Below, piece by piece: positions 1-7,993 of a DNA stretch of 64,000 nucleotides. The stretch covers positions 124,001 to 188,000 of the forward strand of contig DASYGE010000002.1 of the NCBI GenBank assembly GCA_036000105.1. Reading direction: 5' to 3'. The translations under genes and the position numbers were made by a program. Positions within the stretch are counted from its first letter, which is position 1, and each line of letters starts with the position of its first letter. The notes under the pieces are model-generated. The model did not search any database. It saw only the letters and a program-made list of their open reading frames with translations, and was not told the origin of the DNA. The DNA is from DASUBN01 sp036000105. GTDB taxonomy: Bacteria; Pseudomonadota; Gammaproteobacteria; Natronospirales; REEB76.

Positions 1-3000
1 TCCCGGGACGATCTCGTGGATTGCTGCGCGCTGCTCGATTCCGTGCGGCGCGGCGAATTAGATTCATTGAAGATATTAGACGCGCCCCTGGATGTGCTCT
101 CTCAGCAGATCGTGGGAGAGGTAGCTTGCCGGGAATGGGATGAGCCGGCGCTTTACGCAGCCATGCGCCGGGCCTGGCCTTACCGCAATCTCAAACAGGA
201 GGAATACGCCGAGATCCTGCAGATGCTGGCAGATGGCTTCTCCACCCGCCGTGGCCGGCGTGGGGCCTATCTGCACCGGGACCGGGTGAACGGCAAACTC
301 AGGGGGAGGCGTGGCGCCAAGCTCATCGCCGTGACCAACGGCGGTGCCATCCCCGACCAGTTCGATTACGACGTGATCCTCTCACCTTCAGGTCTGCGCA
401 TCGGCACCTTGAACGAAGACTTCTCCTTCGAGAGCATCCCGGGCGATGTATTCCAGCTCGGCAACACCAGCTACCGCATCCTCAAAGTGGAGCAAGGGCG
501 GGTGCTGGTGGAGGATGCCAAGGGTATGCCGCCCAACATCCCCTTCTGGTTCGGCGAAGCCCCGGCCCGTACAGCGGAGATGTCCCGCTCTGTGTCGCGC
601 CTGCGGACGGAAGCGGACCGGCGCCTCACGGCGGGGGAAGATCTCATGAGCTGGCTTACCACCGAGATCGGTCTCGATGCGGTGGCGGCGCGCCAGCTCG
701 CTGAATATCTCGCCGCCGCCAAAGCCGCCCTCGGCGTCTTGCCCACCCAGGACCAGGTGGTGTTCGAGCGTTTCTTCGACGAGGCGGGGGACCAGCATTT
801 CGTGATCCACTCGCCCTTCGGCGCGCGCATCAACCGCGCCTGGGGCTTGGCCCTGCGCAAGCGCTTCTGCCGCAAGTTCAATTTCGAACTGCAGGCGGCA
901 GCGCTCGAAGACACCATCGTGCTGTCCTTAGGCGCCACCCACAGTTTCCCCCTGGAAGAGCCGGCGAAATATCTCAATCCCGCTACGGCCCTGGATGTGC
1001 TGACCCAGGCGGTGCTGGCGGCACCCATGTTCGGCACCCGCTGGCGCTGGGTCGCCACCACGGCGCTGGCGGTGCGGCGCAACCGCAACGGCAAGCGCAA
1101 CCCGCCGGCGTTCCAGCGGGCGGATTCCGAAGACCTGGTGGCTCTGGTGTTCCCGGATCAGCTGGCCTGCGCCGAGAACCTCGCGGGCGCCCGGGAAGTG
1201 CCGGACCATCCTCTGGTGCACCAGACCCTGAAGGATTGCCTCCACGAAGTGATGGATGCAGATGGGTTCCTGCATCTGCTCACCCGCTTGCAGAGTGGTG
1301 AGCTGAAAGTGCTGGCGAAAGATCTGGCGGCACCGTCGCCGCTTGCGCAAGAGATCTTGAGCGCCCGGCCCTATGCTTTCCTGGACGACGCGCCGGCCGA
1401 AGAACGCCGCACGCTGGCGGTGCAATCCCGCGGCGTCATGAGCCTGGAAGAGGCGGGGTCTCTCTCGGAACTGGACCCGGCTGCTATCAATAGGGTGCGG
1501 GAAGAGGTCTGGCCCTCGGCCCGGGATGCAGATGAACTCCACGATGCCCTGGTGGTGCTGGGCTTCCTTACAGAGGAAGAGGGCATGGCTGGGCACGGAG
1601 CAGGCAGTCTAGATTTCGGCTGGAAGCATTTCTTCACGGAGCTGGCCGCAGCCAACCGCGTGACTCTCGCCCAACTCCCTTCGGGTCGGGCTTTGTGGGT
1701 GGCGGCAGAACGGCTGGATGAATTCTTGGCGGTGTTCCCGGATGCGAGCTTGCAGCCGGCTCTACGCCCGTTGGATTCCGGTGCGCCCCCGGCCCGGGAA
1801 GATGCGCTCAGGGAACTCATCCGCAGCCGCCTCGAAGGCTCAGGTCCCGTCAGCGCAGCGTCCCTGGCGCGTCTGCTTGGCTTGGCCGCATCCGAGGTAG
1901 AGCAGGCATTGCTGTCGCTCGAAGCGGAAGGCACGGTGATGCGCGGCAAGTATTCCCAGGGCGCCAGCGAGACCGAGTGGTGTGAGCGTCGGCTCCTGGC
2001 GCGCATCCATCGCTACACCCTGAAACGCCTGCGCAGCGAGATCGAGCCGGTGACGCCTGCCGATTACCTGCGCTTCCTGTTCGACTGGCATGGCATCGCC
2101 GGGGCCCATGGCGATCCGGCCGCCGAGGGCCAAGCGGCGCTCGCCGCGGCCCTCGAACAACTGGCGGCTTATTCGGCGCCGGCCTTCGCCTGGGAGCAGG
2201 ACATCCTGCCGGCCCGGGTTGGCGATTACGCGCCTTACATGCTTGATCAGCTCTGCGCCGGCGGCGCCGTCGCCTGGATGCGCCTCGTTCCCCCTAAGAG
2301 CGGTGACGATGAGCGGCGCGCGGGCCCGGTGCGCGGTACGCCTATCGCCTTCGTGGAGCGTGATGCGCTGCATCACTGGCGTCTGCTCACGGAACTGCCG
2401 GATATCAGCGACATCAACTTGAGCCACGGTACACGAGTGGTACACGATGCCTTGAAGGCCCAGGGCGCGATCTTCTTCTCGGACATCACGCGCCTCACCG
2501 GCTTGCTCCGCACCCAAGTGGAGTCCGCCCTGGCGGAACTCACTGCCTGGGGCCTCGCTTCGTCGGACACCTTCGCAGGCTTGAGGGCGCTCATCACTCC
2601 GGCCAGCAAACGCCCGTCGCTCTCCAGCTCCACCCGCTACCGGTTGCGGCGCGGCCAGGGACCGGGAGTGGATGAAGCCGGGCGCTGGGCCCTCGCGCCC
2701 CGCCAGGCGGTGGCGGGGGACGGCATGCAGGCGGATGCGGAGGCCCTCACCCATCTGGCGGACGTGCTGCTGCGCCGTTACGGTGTGGTGTTCCGCAAGG
2801 TATTGGAGCGGGAGTCCGGGCTGCCTCCCTGGCGCGACCTCCTCTATATATATAGAAGGCTGGAAGCCCGGGGCGAGGTGCGGGGTGGGCGCTTCGTGGA
2901 TGGTTTCGCCGGCGAGCAGTTCGCCCTGCCGGATGCGGTAGGTGCCCTGCGAGAGACCCGCCGCCGGGAGAAGGGCGGCGAACTCGTGTCCGTCTCCGCC

Positions 3001-3216
3001 GCCGATCCCCTGAACCTGCTCGGCATCATCGCCCCTGGCCAGCGAGTGCCGGTGCTGGGCGAGAACCGGGTACTCTATCGGGACGGTATCCCCGTGGCGG
3101 TACAGGTGACGGAAGAAGTGAAGTTCCTGGAAGAGATCAACCCCGAGACGGAGTGGGCCTTGCGTAACTCCCTGTTGCGCCGCAAACTGCCGCCCACCTC
3201 GGGTAAGGTGCAATAG
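1..3216 (+). CDS. lhr: Lhr-family large ATP-dependent helicase, C-terminal part (cut by window start)
   Basis: Superfamily 2 helicase of the Lhr group, a DNA repair helicase. The reading frame is open from base 1, and the codons before the first GTG (base 16) still read like Lhr, so the gene begins upstream and the helicase core is missing. Visible are the DEAD/H-associated region with GDVFQLGNTSYRI near residue 145 and FWFGEAPART near 180, then a long run of winged-helix-like segments to the end. About 1070 residues are present, fitting the C-terminal two thirds of a roughly 1400-1500 residue Lhr. The next gene starts 2 bases after the stop, so the two are probably co-transcribed. Confidence 0.88.
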   Translation, partial: SRDDLVDCCALLDSVRRGELDSLKILDAPLDVLSQQIVGEVACREWDEPALYAAMRRAWPYRNLKQEEYAEILQMLADGFSTRRGRRGAYLHRDRVNGKLRGRRGAKLIAVTNGGAIPDQFDYDVILSPSGLRIGTLNEDFSFESIPGDVFQLGNTSYRILKVEQGRVLVEDAKGMPPNIPFWFGEAPARTAEMSRSVSRLRTEADRRLTAGEDLMSWLTTEIGLDAVAARQLAEYLAAAKAALGVLPTQDQVVFERFFDEAGDQHFVIHSPFGARINRAWGLALRKRFCRKFNFELQAAALEDTIVLSLGATHSFPLEEPAKYLNPATALDVLTQAVLAAPMFGTRWRWVATTALAVRRNRNGKRNPPAFQRADSEDLVALVFPDQLACAENLAGAREVPDHPLVHQTLKDCLHEVMDADGFLHLLTRLQSGELKVLAKDLAAPSPLAQEILSARPYAFLDDAPAEERRTLAVQSRGVMSLEEAGSLSELDPAAINRVREEVWPSARDADELHDALVVLGFLTEEEGMAGHGAGSLDFGWKHFFTELAAANRVTLAQLPSGRALWVAAERLDEFLAVFPDASLQPALRPLDSGAPPAREDALRELIRSRLEGSGPVSAASLARLLGLAASEVEQALLSLEAEGTVMRGKYSQGASETEWCERRLLARIHRYTLKRLRSEIEPVTPADYLRFLFDWHGIAGAHGDPAAEGQAALAAALEQLAAYSAPAFAWEQDILPARVGDYAPYMLDQLCAGGAVAWMRLVPPKSGDDERRAGPVRGTPIAFVERDALHHWRLLTELPDISDINLSHGTRVVHDALKAQGAIFFSDITRLTGLLRTQVESALAELTAWGLASSDTFAGLRALITPASKRPSLSSSTRYRLRRGQGPGVDEAGRWALAPRQAVAGDGMQADAEALTHLADVLLRRYGVVFRKVLERESGLPPWRDLLYIYRRLEARGEVRGGRFVDGFAGEQFALPDAVGALRETRRREKGGELVSVSAADPLNLLGIIAPGQRVPVLGENRVLYRDGIPVAVQVTEEVKFLEEINPETEWALRNSLLRRKLPPTSGKVQ

Positions 3217-3218
3217 GG

Positions 3219-3884
3219 ATGGATGAGCTACACGTCTTCCTGCATCTCACGGTGGCGGGCATCATCGCCCTGTTCGCGCCGGTGAACCCGGTCGGCACCG
3301 CGTTGGTGGTGAACCCCTTCTTCGAGCACCTGGATGAAAAGGGGCGGCATCGGGCCGCCTCCAAGGTCACCAGCTACTGCCTGATCCTGTGTCTCACGGT
3401 AGTCTTCGCCGGCAGCTGGTTCTTCAAGCTCTTCGGCATCTCGCTGCCGGTGGTGCAGCTGGCGGGCGGCATCGTCATCTGCCACATGGGCTGGCTCTTG
3501 CTCAGCAGCGACCAGAGCGCCTCGGATTCCAGCGCCACCCAGAGCACGACCCAGAGCCACGGCGATTTCGAAGACAAGCTCTTCTATCCCATCGCTTTCC
3601 CCATGACCACAGGCCCCGGCACCATCGCGGTGCTGCTCACCTTGAGCGCCAACGCCCACGCTACCCGGGAGTCCACTTACCTCGCGAACCTGGGTGCATT
3701 GGTCGTAGCAGTGCTCATCACCGGACTCATGGTGTATCTCAGTCTCGCTTACACGCCCACGTTCCTGAAGCGTATCGGCCCCCGGGGCGGGATGGTGCTG
3801 AACCGCATCTCTGCCTTCCTGGTATTCTGCGTGGGCCTGCAGATCGCCACCGACGGTATCCATAACCTGATCACACAGTCCTGA
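3219..3884 (+). CDS. MarC/UPF0056-family inner-membrane protein
   Basis: A 221-residue protein with about six hydrophobic segments and the typical MarC start, where the first helix carries ALFAPVNPVGTALVVNPFF. A second signature, PMTTGPGTIAVLLTLSA, lies near residue 128. The family is widespread in proteobacteria; its transport substrate is unsettled, and the old link to multiple antibiotic resistance was not upheld. The start is the ATG 2 bases after the helicase stop, with GGTAAGG upstream inside the helicase gene. The neighbour downstream begins the arsenic genes, but nothing here ties MarC to arsenic. Confidence 0.85.
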   Translation: MDELHVFLHLTVAGIIALFAPVNPVGTALVVNPFFEHLDEKGRHRAASKVTSYCLILCLTVVFAGSWFFKLFGISLPVVQLAGGIVICHMGWLLLSSDQSASDSSATQSTTQSHGDFEDKLFYPIAFPMTTGPGTIAVLLTLSANAHATRESTYLANLGALVVAVLITGLMVYLSLAYTPTFLKRIGPRGGMVLNRISAFLVFCVGLQIATDGIHNLITQS

Positions 3885-3897
3885 TGGGGTAGGAACT

Positions 3898-4368
3898 ATG
3901 GTCTACGGTGAACAACCATCAGCGATGAAAGATATCCGTGTCACCGCGTTTCGCAGCGATGACAGGCCAGAGCTTTATGCCATGCTTGAGATGTCGGAGC
4001 TAGCCACGGAAGACCTCACCCCCAAGATGCTCGCGGACTTCCTCATCGCCCGGCAGGATGGTGTGTTGGTGGGTGTCGCGGGCTTGGAACGTTACCCGAA
4101 GGCCGGCTTGTTGCGCTCGGTGGTGGTGGACAAGAGTCTGCGCGGCGTCGGTCTGGGCCGGCGGCTGGTGATGTCCATGGAAGACCGGGCGCGGGGCAGG
4201 GGCTTGAAGCAGCTCTATCTCCTCACCGCCACGGCGGACGCATTCTTCCTCGCCATGGACTACCGCCCGCTGGACCGCCTGGATGCGCCCCCCGGCATCC
4301 GGCACAGCCAGCAGTTCAGCCGCATCTGTCCGAGCGACTCCACCTTCATGACCAAGACTCTCAAGTAG
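3898..4368 (+). CDS. arsN2: ArsN2-type GNAT N-acetyltransferase (arsenic operon)
   Basis: GNAT-fold acetyltransferase of the group found in ars operons. The acetyl-CoA loop is visible as LRGVGLGRRLV, preceded by the strand LLRSVVVDKS; the C-terminal part has FFLAMDYRPLDR and a tail resembling other ArsN2 proteins. The related enzyme ArsN1 acetylates the organoarsenical antibiotic arsinothricin; the substrate of ArsN2 is not established. Either the ATG at 3898 or the in-frame ATG at 3925 (MKDIRVTAF) could be the start; 3898 has GGGGTAGG just upstream. It lies 60 bases before arsR, outside the ArsR palindrome, so it may be read from its own upstream promoter. Confidence 0.75.
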   Translation: MVYGEQPSAMKDIRVTAFRSDDRPELYAMLEMSELATEDLTPKMLADFLIARQDGVLVGVAGLERYPKAGLLRSVVVDKSLRGVGLGRRLVMSMEDRARGRGLKQLYLLTATADAFFLAMDYRPLDRLDAPPGIRHSQQFSRICPSDSTFMTKTLK

Positions 4369-4393
4369 CCACCCGCTGCGCGGGTTGGGCTCC

Positions 4394-4430
4394 TTGACAG
4401 TCGCCTATATTTCGATAATACTCGAAATAT
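4394..4430 (+). promoter_or_regulatory. arsR promoter with ArsR-type operator over the start codon
   Basis: TTGACA at 4394-4399 is a perfect -35. With 17 bases of spacing the -10 would be AATACT (4417-4422), which puts +1 at about 4429, the A of the arsR ATG. A perfect inverted repeat, ATATTTCGA (4407-4415), spacer TAATAC, TCGAAATAT (4422-4430), covers the -10 and the start codon. No Shine-Dalgarno sequence lies before the ATG. This looks like an autoregulated, possibly leaderless ars promoter. Confidence 0.7.
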
Positions 4431-4803
4431 GGAACAAAAGAACATCATCCGCGCCCTGGGAGCCCTGGCCCACGAGAGCCGTCTCGCCATCTACCGCCTA
4501 CTGGTGCAAGCCGGACCGGAGGGGCTCGCCGTAGGCGCCATCGGCGAGAAGCTCAAGCTCGCCCCAGCCACGCTCTCCTTCCACCTCGCAGGTCTGCGTC
4601 ACGCGGGCCTCATCAGTGCCCGGCGCGAGGGACGCACCCTCTACCAGGCCGCCGACTACGGCGCCATGAACGGCCTCATCGGCTATCTGTCCGAGAATTG
4701 CTGTGCGGGCGCGGACTGCGGCGTCACCGCCTGCGCCCCGGCCAAACCATCCCGCAAGGAGAAATCCAATGAAGCGCCTGCACGTACACGTATCCGTCGC
4801 TGA
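4429..4803 (+). CDS. arsR: ArsR-family metalloregulator
   Basis: A 124-residue winged-helix repressor: RALGALAHESRLAIYRLLV begins the fold, LKLAPATLSFHLAGLRHAGL is the recognition helix-turn-helix, and RREGRTLYQAAD is the wing. The C-terminal tail ENCCAGADCGVTAC carries the cysteines likely to bind trivalent arsenic, so As(III) or methylarsenite should release it from the palindrome at 4407-4430. The extreme C-terminus runs 35 bases into the next gene, which suggests translational coupling. It heads the arsR-arsI-arsC-aquaporin run. Confidence 0.9.
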   Translation: MEQKNIIRALGALAHESRLAIYRLLVQAGPEGLAVGAIGEKLKLAPATLSFHLAGLRHAGLISARREGRTLYQAADYGAMNGLIGYLSENCCAGADCGVTACAPAKPSRKEKSNEAPARTRIRR

Positions 4804-5209
4804 TCTCAGCCACTCGATCCGGTTCTACTCCACCCTGTTCGGCGCCGCGCCTACGCTGGAGAAGCCTGATTACGCCAAATGGATGCTGGAAGATCCGCGG
4901 GTGAACTTCGCCATCTCCGAGCGTGGCCGCGCGCCCGGCGTGGATCATCTCGGCATGCAGGCGGAGGATGTAGCGGAGCTCGAGGCCATCGGCGAACGGC
5001 TCAAGGCGGCGGAGGCGGTGGCCAAGCAGGAACAGGACACCACCTGCTGTTACGCCCGCTCAGATAAGTATTGGACCGAGGATCCCCAGGGTGTGCGCTG
5101 GGAGAACTTCCTGACCCACGGCGAGGCGGAGACGTATGCCGTGTCGCAGGCGCCGGCCAAAGCTTGCTGCAATCCTGCAGATGCCGGCAAACCCGGATGC
5201 TGCCCGTGA
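4769..5209 (+). CDS. arsI: ArsI/CadI-type glyoxalase-fold metal resistance protein (putative C-As lyase)
   Basis: A vicinal-oxygen-chelate fold protein of about 146 residues. ArsI is a non-heme-iron dioxygenase that cleaves the carbon-arsenic bond of methylarsenite; CadI is a close relative. Metal ligands fit His in RLHVHVS, His in VDHLGMQ and Glu in WENFLTHGE. The vicinal cysteine pair in QDTTCCYARSDK matches the arsenic-binding site, and a Cys-rich tail (ACCNP, GCCP) adds more thiols. The start is the ATG with AAGGAGA 7 bases upstream; a longer frame to 4703 only shadows arsR. The gene overlaps arsR and arsC. Confidence 0.85.
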   Translation: MKRLHVHVSVADLSHSIRFYSTLFGAAPTLEKPDYAKWMLEDPRVNFAISERGRAPGVDHLGMQAEDVAELEAIGERLKAAEAVAKQEQDTTCCYARSDKYWTEDPQGVRWENFLTHGEAETYAVSQAPAKACCNPADAGKPGCCP

Positions 5210-5730
5210 TACAGGCATCGGGGCAGGGAGAGGCCGGTAAGGCTTACAAGGTCCTGTTCCTCTGCACCGGCAATTCGGCCCGTTCCATCATCGCCGAAGT
5301 GGTGATGAACCATCTGGCCATCGGGAATGGCAAGTTCAAGGCCTACAGCGCCGGCAGCCATCCCAAGGACGTTCCCAATCCACTCGCATTGGACGTGCTT
5401 AAACACAGCAACTTCTCGGTGGAGGGTCTGCGCAGCAAGAGCTGGGACGAGTTCGCCACGCCCGGCGCGCCGCCGCTGGATTTCGTCTTCACTGTCTGCG
5501 ACCAGGCGGCGCAAGAGGCCTGTCCCTACTGGCCGGGTCAACCCATGACCGCCCATTGGGGGCTGCCGGACCCGGCCGCTGTGGAAGGCGCCGACGAGGC
5601 GAAGCGCAAGGCGTTCCGCGACACGCTCATGGTCTCGCGCCGCCGCATCGAGATATTCGTGAGCCTGCCGCTCGACAAGCTGGATAAGCTGGCCATACAG
5701 AAGAAGATAAAAGAGATCGGTACAGCATGA
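5197..5730 (+). CDS. arsC: Arsenate reductase, low-molecular-weight phosphatase type (thioredoxin-coupled)
   Basis: Reduces As(V) to As(III) using the thioredoxin-type cysteine relay. The P-loop CTGNSARS (CX5R) begins at residue 23, and the general acid lies in LPDPAAVEG. The ORF upstream of 5197 is a shadow of arsI; the ATG at 5197 or the GTG at 5206 is the start, giving a 13-base or 4-base overlap with arsI. About 177 residues is somewhat longer than the 130-140 of B. subtilis/S. aureus ArsC, as is common for this proteobacterial subgroup. The stop overlaps the aquaporin start by four bases (ATGA). Confidence 0.9.
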   Translation: MLPVIQASGQGEAGKAYKVLFLCTGNSARSIIAEVVMNHLAIGNGKFKAYSAGSHPKDVPNPLALDVLKHSNFSVEGLRSKSWDEFATPGAPPLDFVFTVCDQAAQEACPYWPGQPMTAHWGLPDPAAVEGADEAKRKAFRDTLMVSRRRIEIFVSLPLDKLDKLAIQKKIKEIGTA

Positions 5731-6374
5731 GACCAGCTCAAGTCTTCTTCGCCGAGTTCCTCGGCACCGCCTTCCTGTTGGCCGTGGTGGTGGGTTCGGG
5801 TGTCATGGGAGAGCGACTAGGTGGCGGCAACCAGGCGCTGATACTGCTGGTCAATTCCATCGCCACGGGTGCCGGACTCGTGGCACTCATCCTCGCTTTC
5901 GCACCCGTCTCCGGCGCCCACTTCAACCCGCTGGTAAGCGTCATGTTCTGCCTGCGGGGCGATCTGCCCTGGCGACTGCTGCCGGGTTACCTGCTGGCCC
6001 AGTGTGTCGGCGCGGTCACGGGCGTGATCGCCACCCACGGCATGTTCGGCATGGCGCTCTTCGAGGTCGCCAGCAAACCGCGGCCGGGTCTGGATCTCAT
6101 GTGGTCCGAGTTCATCGCCACCCTCGGCCTCTTGCTGGTGATACACCGGGTATCCCGCGCCCGGCCAGAAGCCGTGGCTTATGCGGTAGGCTGCTATATC
6201 GCTGCCGCCTACTGGTTCACGTCTTCCACGTCTTTCGCCAATCCCTCCGTGACCCTGGCCCGCAGCCTCACGGATTCCTTCACCGGCATCGCTCCAGCCT
6301 ATGTCCCGGGATTCATCGTGGCTCAGGTGATAGCGGCTGGCGCCGTAGCCCTTTATATCAAAGCGATCAGATAG
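5727..6374 (+). CDS. MIP/aquaporin-family channel of the ars operon
   Basis: A six-helix major intrinsic protein of 215 residues. The two half-helix motifs are altered: HFNPLVS in place of NPA in the first repeat and ANPSVTLARS in the second. In Sinorhizobium meliloti a channel of this type (AqpS) with ArsC lets As(III) leave the cell down its gradient. No ArsB or ACR3 efflux pump is encoded in the operon, so this channel is the obvious exit. It shares ATGA with arsC and ends the operon, facing the convergent methyltransferase gene. Confidence 0.85.
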   Translation: MRPAQVFFAEFLGTAFLLAVVVGSGVMGERLGGGNQALILLVNSIATGAGLVALILAFAPVSGAHFNPLVSVMFCLRGDLPWRLLPGYLLAQCVGAVTGVIATHGMFGMALFEVASKPRPGLDLMWSEFIATLGLLLVIHRVSRARPEAVAYAVGCYIAAAYWFTSSTSFANPSVTLARSLTDSFTGIAPAYVPGFIVAQVIAAGAVALYIKAIR

Positions 6375-6386
6375 CGCTGCGGGTTT

Positions 6387-7010
6387 TCAGCTCGTGCCTG
6401 TCTGGAATCCGAAGACGGAATACTGGAAATGCTGGAGCTTGCCGGCAGGGGTGGTGTGAGCTTCTGCACGGCGTTCCAGGAGACGGAACCTGGGACCCAG
6501 CTCGGCGACGAGTGTGTCCGCGGAATAGCGTCGCACAGGCAGGCCGCTGCAACGTTCCGGGCCGTCCGGCGCGAAGCTCGCGATGATGGCAGTGCCGTCC
6601 GGAGCGAGACCCGCTTCCAGGGCGCGGCGGTAGGCGAGCCGATCTGCGGGCTCCGTCAGGAAATGGAACACGGCACGGTCGTGCCACAGCCGGTAGCGGC
6701 GTGCAGGCAGCCAGCCGACGATATCCGCGACGATCCAATGCACCTTGTCTGCGTCTTTCTCCAGGCGAGCGCGGCTCTTCTGCAAGGCGGCTGCGGCGAT
6801 GTCCAGCGCCGTCACGTCGGTGAAACCGTCCGCCAGCAAGCCGTCCACCAGGCGTGAAGCGCCGCCACCCACGTCGATGATGGCATCGCTCTTCTGCAGA
6901 CCAGCCGCGGCGATGAGATCCAGGGATATTCCAGGCCGTGACTGGAACCAGCTCACGGCATCTTCCGCCTTCTGGGCGTACACCTCGTCCCAATGTTGCT
7001 TACGTTCCAT
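6387..7010 (-). CDS. Class I SAM-dependent methyltransferase
   Basis: A 207-residue methyltransferase. Motif I is AIIDVGGGASRLVDGLL, the acidic end of strand 2 is VTALDIA, and motif IV is HDRAVFHFL. The start is the ATG with GAGAGG five bases upstream; a GTG two codons earlier is also possible. It resembles the general small methyltransferases that begin with HWDEVY and contain VSWFQ. It lacks the conserved cysteines of the arsenite methyltransferase ArsM, so despite its position beside the ars operon I do not call it ArsM. Its substrate is unknown. Confidence 0.82.
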   Translation of the reverse strand: MERKQHWDEVYAQKAEDAVSWFQSRPGISLDLIAAAGLQKSDAIIDVGGGASRLVDGLLADGFTDVTALDIAAAALQKSRARLEKDADKVHWIVADIVGWLPARRYRLWHDRAVFHFLTEPADRLAYRRALEAGLAPDGTAIIASFAPDGPERCSGLPVRRYSADTLVAELGPRFRLLERRAEAHTTPAGKLQHFQYSVFGFQTGTS

Positions 7011-7137
7011 GCACACCTCTCGCTATGGCCGCTCTAGGGTACTGGAAAACACCGGGACCCAAGACGTCTAGCAAGCATTCCGGGGAAAAGCGTATGCTTT
7101 CGGTCTTACCGGTTCCATGCATTCATGGAGAATCGCC

Positions 7138-7980
7138 ATGGCTGCTAAAGCCCGCAAGAAAAACACCGCAGCCAGGAAGAAGACTGCCTCAAGGAAGAAA
7201 CCGCCGCGCCGGGCCAAACCCAAGGCGCCCAAACGTGCCGCGCAAGCCAAGGCACCCAAGCGCTCCACGCGAGCCAAGAAGCGCAAAGCAAGCAAAGCTA
7301 TAAGTGCCGTGAGCTATCCGGGCGAGACGCCCGCTTACCGCCGGGCGCGGGACAAGCTGCTCAAAGCCGAGATGGAGTTGCGCCGCCACACTGAAGCGGT
7401 AGCCGTGCAGCGCCGCAAGCTGCCCCAGGGCGGCGAGCTGCTGGAAGATTATCTGTTCGAGGAATCCGACAAGGCCGGCGGCGTGCGCAGCGTGCGTATC
7501 TCGGAACTCTTCGCGCCCGACAAGCATACCCTGGTGCTCTACAACTTCATGTTCGGCCCCGCCATGCAGCGGGCCTGCCCGTCCTGCACGGCCATGCTGG
7601 ATGCGCTGGACGGCAATGCCAAACACATCAGTCAGCGCGTGAATCTCGCGGTGGTGGCGAGATCGCCGCTGCCGCGCATCCTCTCCCATGCCCGGGATCG
7701 GGGCTGGTATGGCCTGCGCTTCCTGTCCTCAGCAGGCAACAGTTACAACCGGGACTATCATGGCGAGGATGCCAAGGGCAGCCAGCAGCCTATGCTCAAC
7801 GTGTTCGTGAAGCGCGGGGATACTATCCGGCATTTCTGGGGCTCGGAGATTGCCTTCGCGCCGCCGGAGAAGGGCCAGGACTCACGGCATGTGGACTTCT
7901 TGTTCCCCCTGTGGAGCGTGTTCGACATCACTCCAGACGGGCGCGGGAAAGACTGGCATCCGCGGCTGAGCTACATCTGA
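7138..7980 (+). CDS. DUF899-family thioredoxin-like protein with Lys/Ala-rich N-terminal tail
   Basis: A 280-residue member of the DUF899 group. The first 60 residues are almost all Lys, Arg, Ala and Pro in short repeats, like histone H1 or AlgP tails, and probably bind nucleic acid. The DUF899 core follows (YRRARDKLLKAEMELRR, then YNFMFGPAMQRACPSCTAML). The CPSC lies where a thioredoxin-like active site would be. The start is the ATG with GGAG 7 bases upstream. The next gene is a paralogue 13 bases on, so this is a tandem duplication in one operon. Function unknown. Confidence 0.8.
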   Translation: MAAKARKKNTAARKKTASRKKPPRRAKPKAPKRAAQAKAPKRSTRAKKRKASKAISAVSYPGETPAYRRARDKLLKAEMELRRHTEAVAVQRRKLPQGGELLEDYLFEESDKAGGVRSVRISELFAPDKHTLVLYNFMFGPAMQRACPSCTAMLDALDGNAKHISQRVNLAVVARSPLPRILSHARDRGWYGLRFLSSAGNSYNRDYHGEDAKGSQQPMLNVFVKRGDTIRHFWGSEIAFAPPEKGQDSRHVDFLFPLWSVFDITPDGRGKDWHPRLSYI

Positions 7981-7993
7981 TCCGGAGAGGACC

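Noticed and set aside
1840..3213. Long minus-strand ORF (457 codons) opposite the Lhr helicase
   Set aside because: It is antisense to a well-supported gene and its translation is rich in His, Gly and Arg with no family pattern, as expected from a GC-rich complementary frame.
6387..7010. Arsenite methyltransferase ArsM next to the ars operon
   Set aside because: The methyltransferase has SAM motifs but not the conserved arsenic-binding cysteines of ArsM, and it is on the opposite strand.
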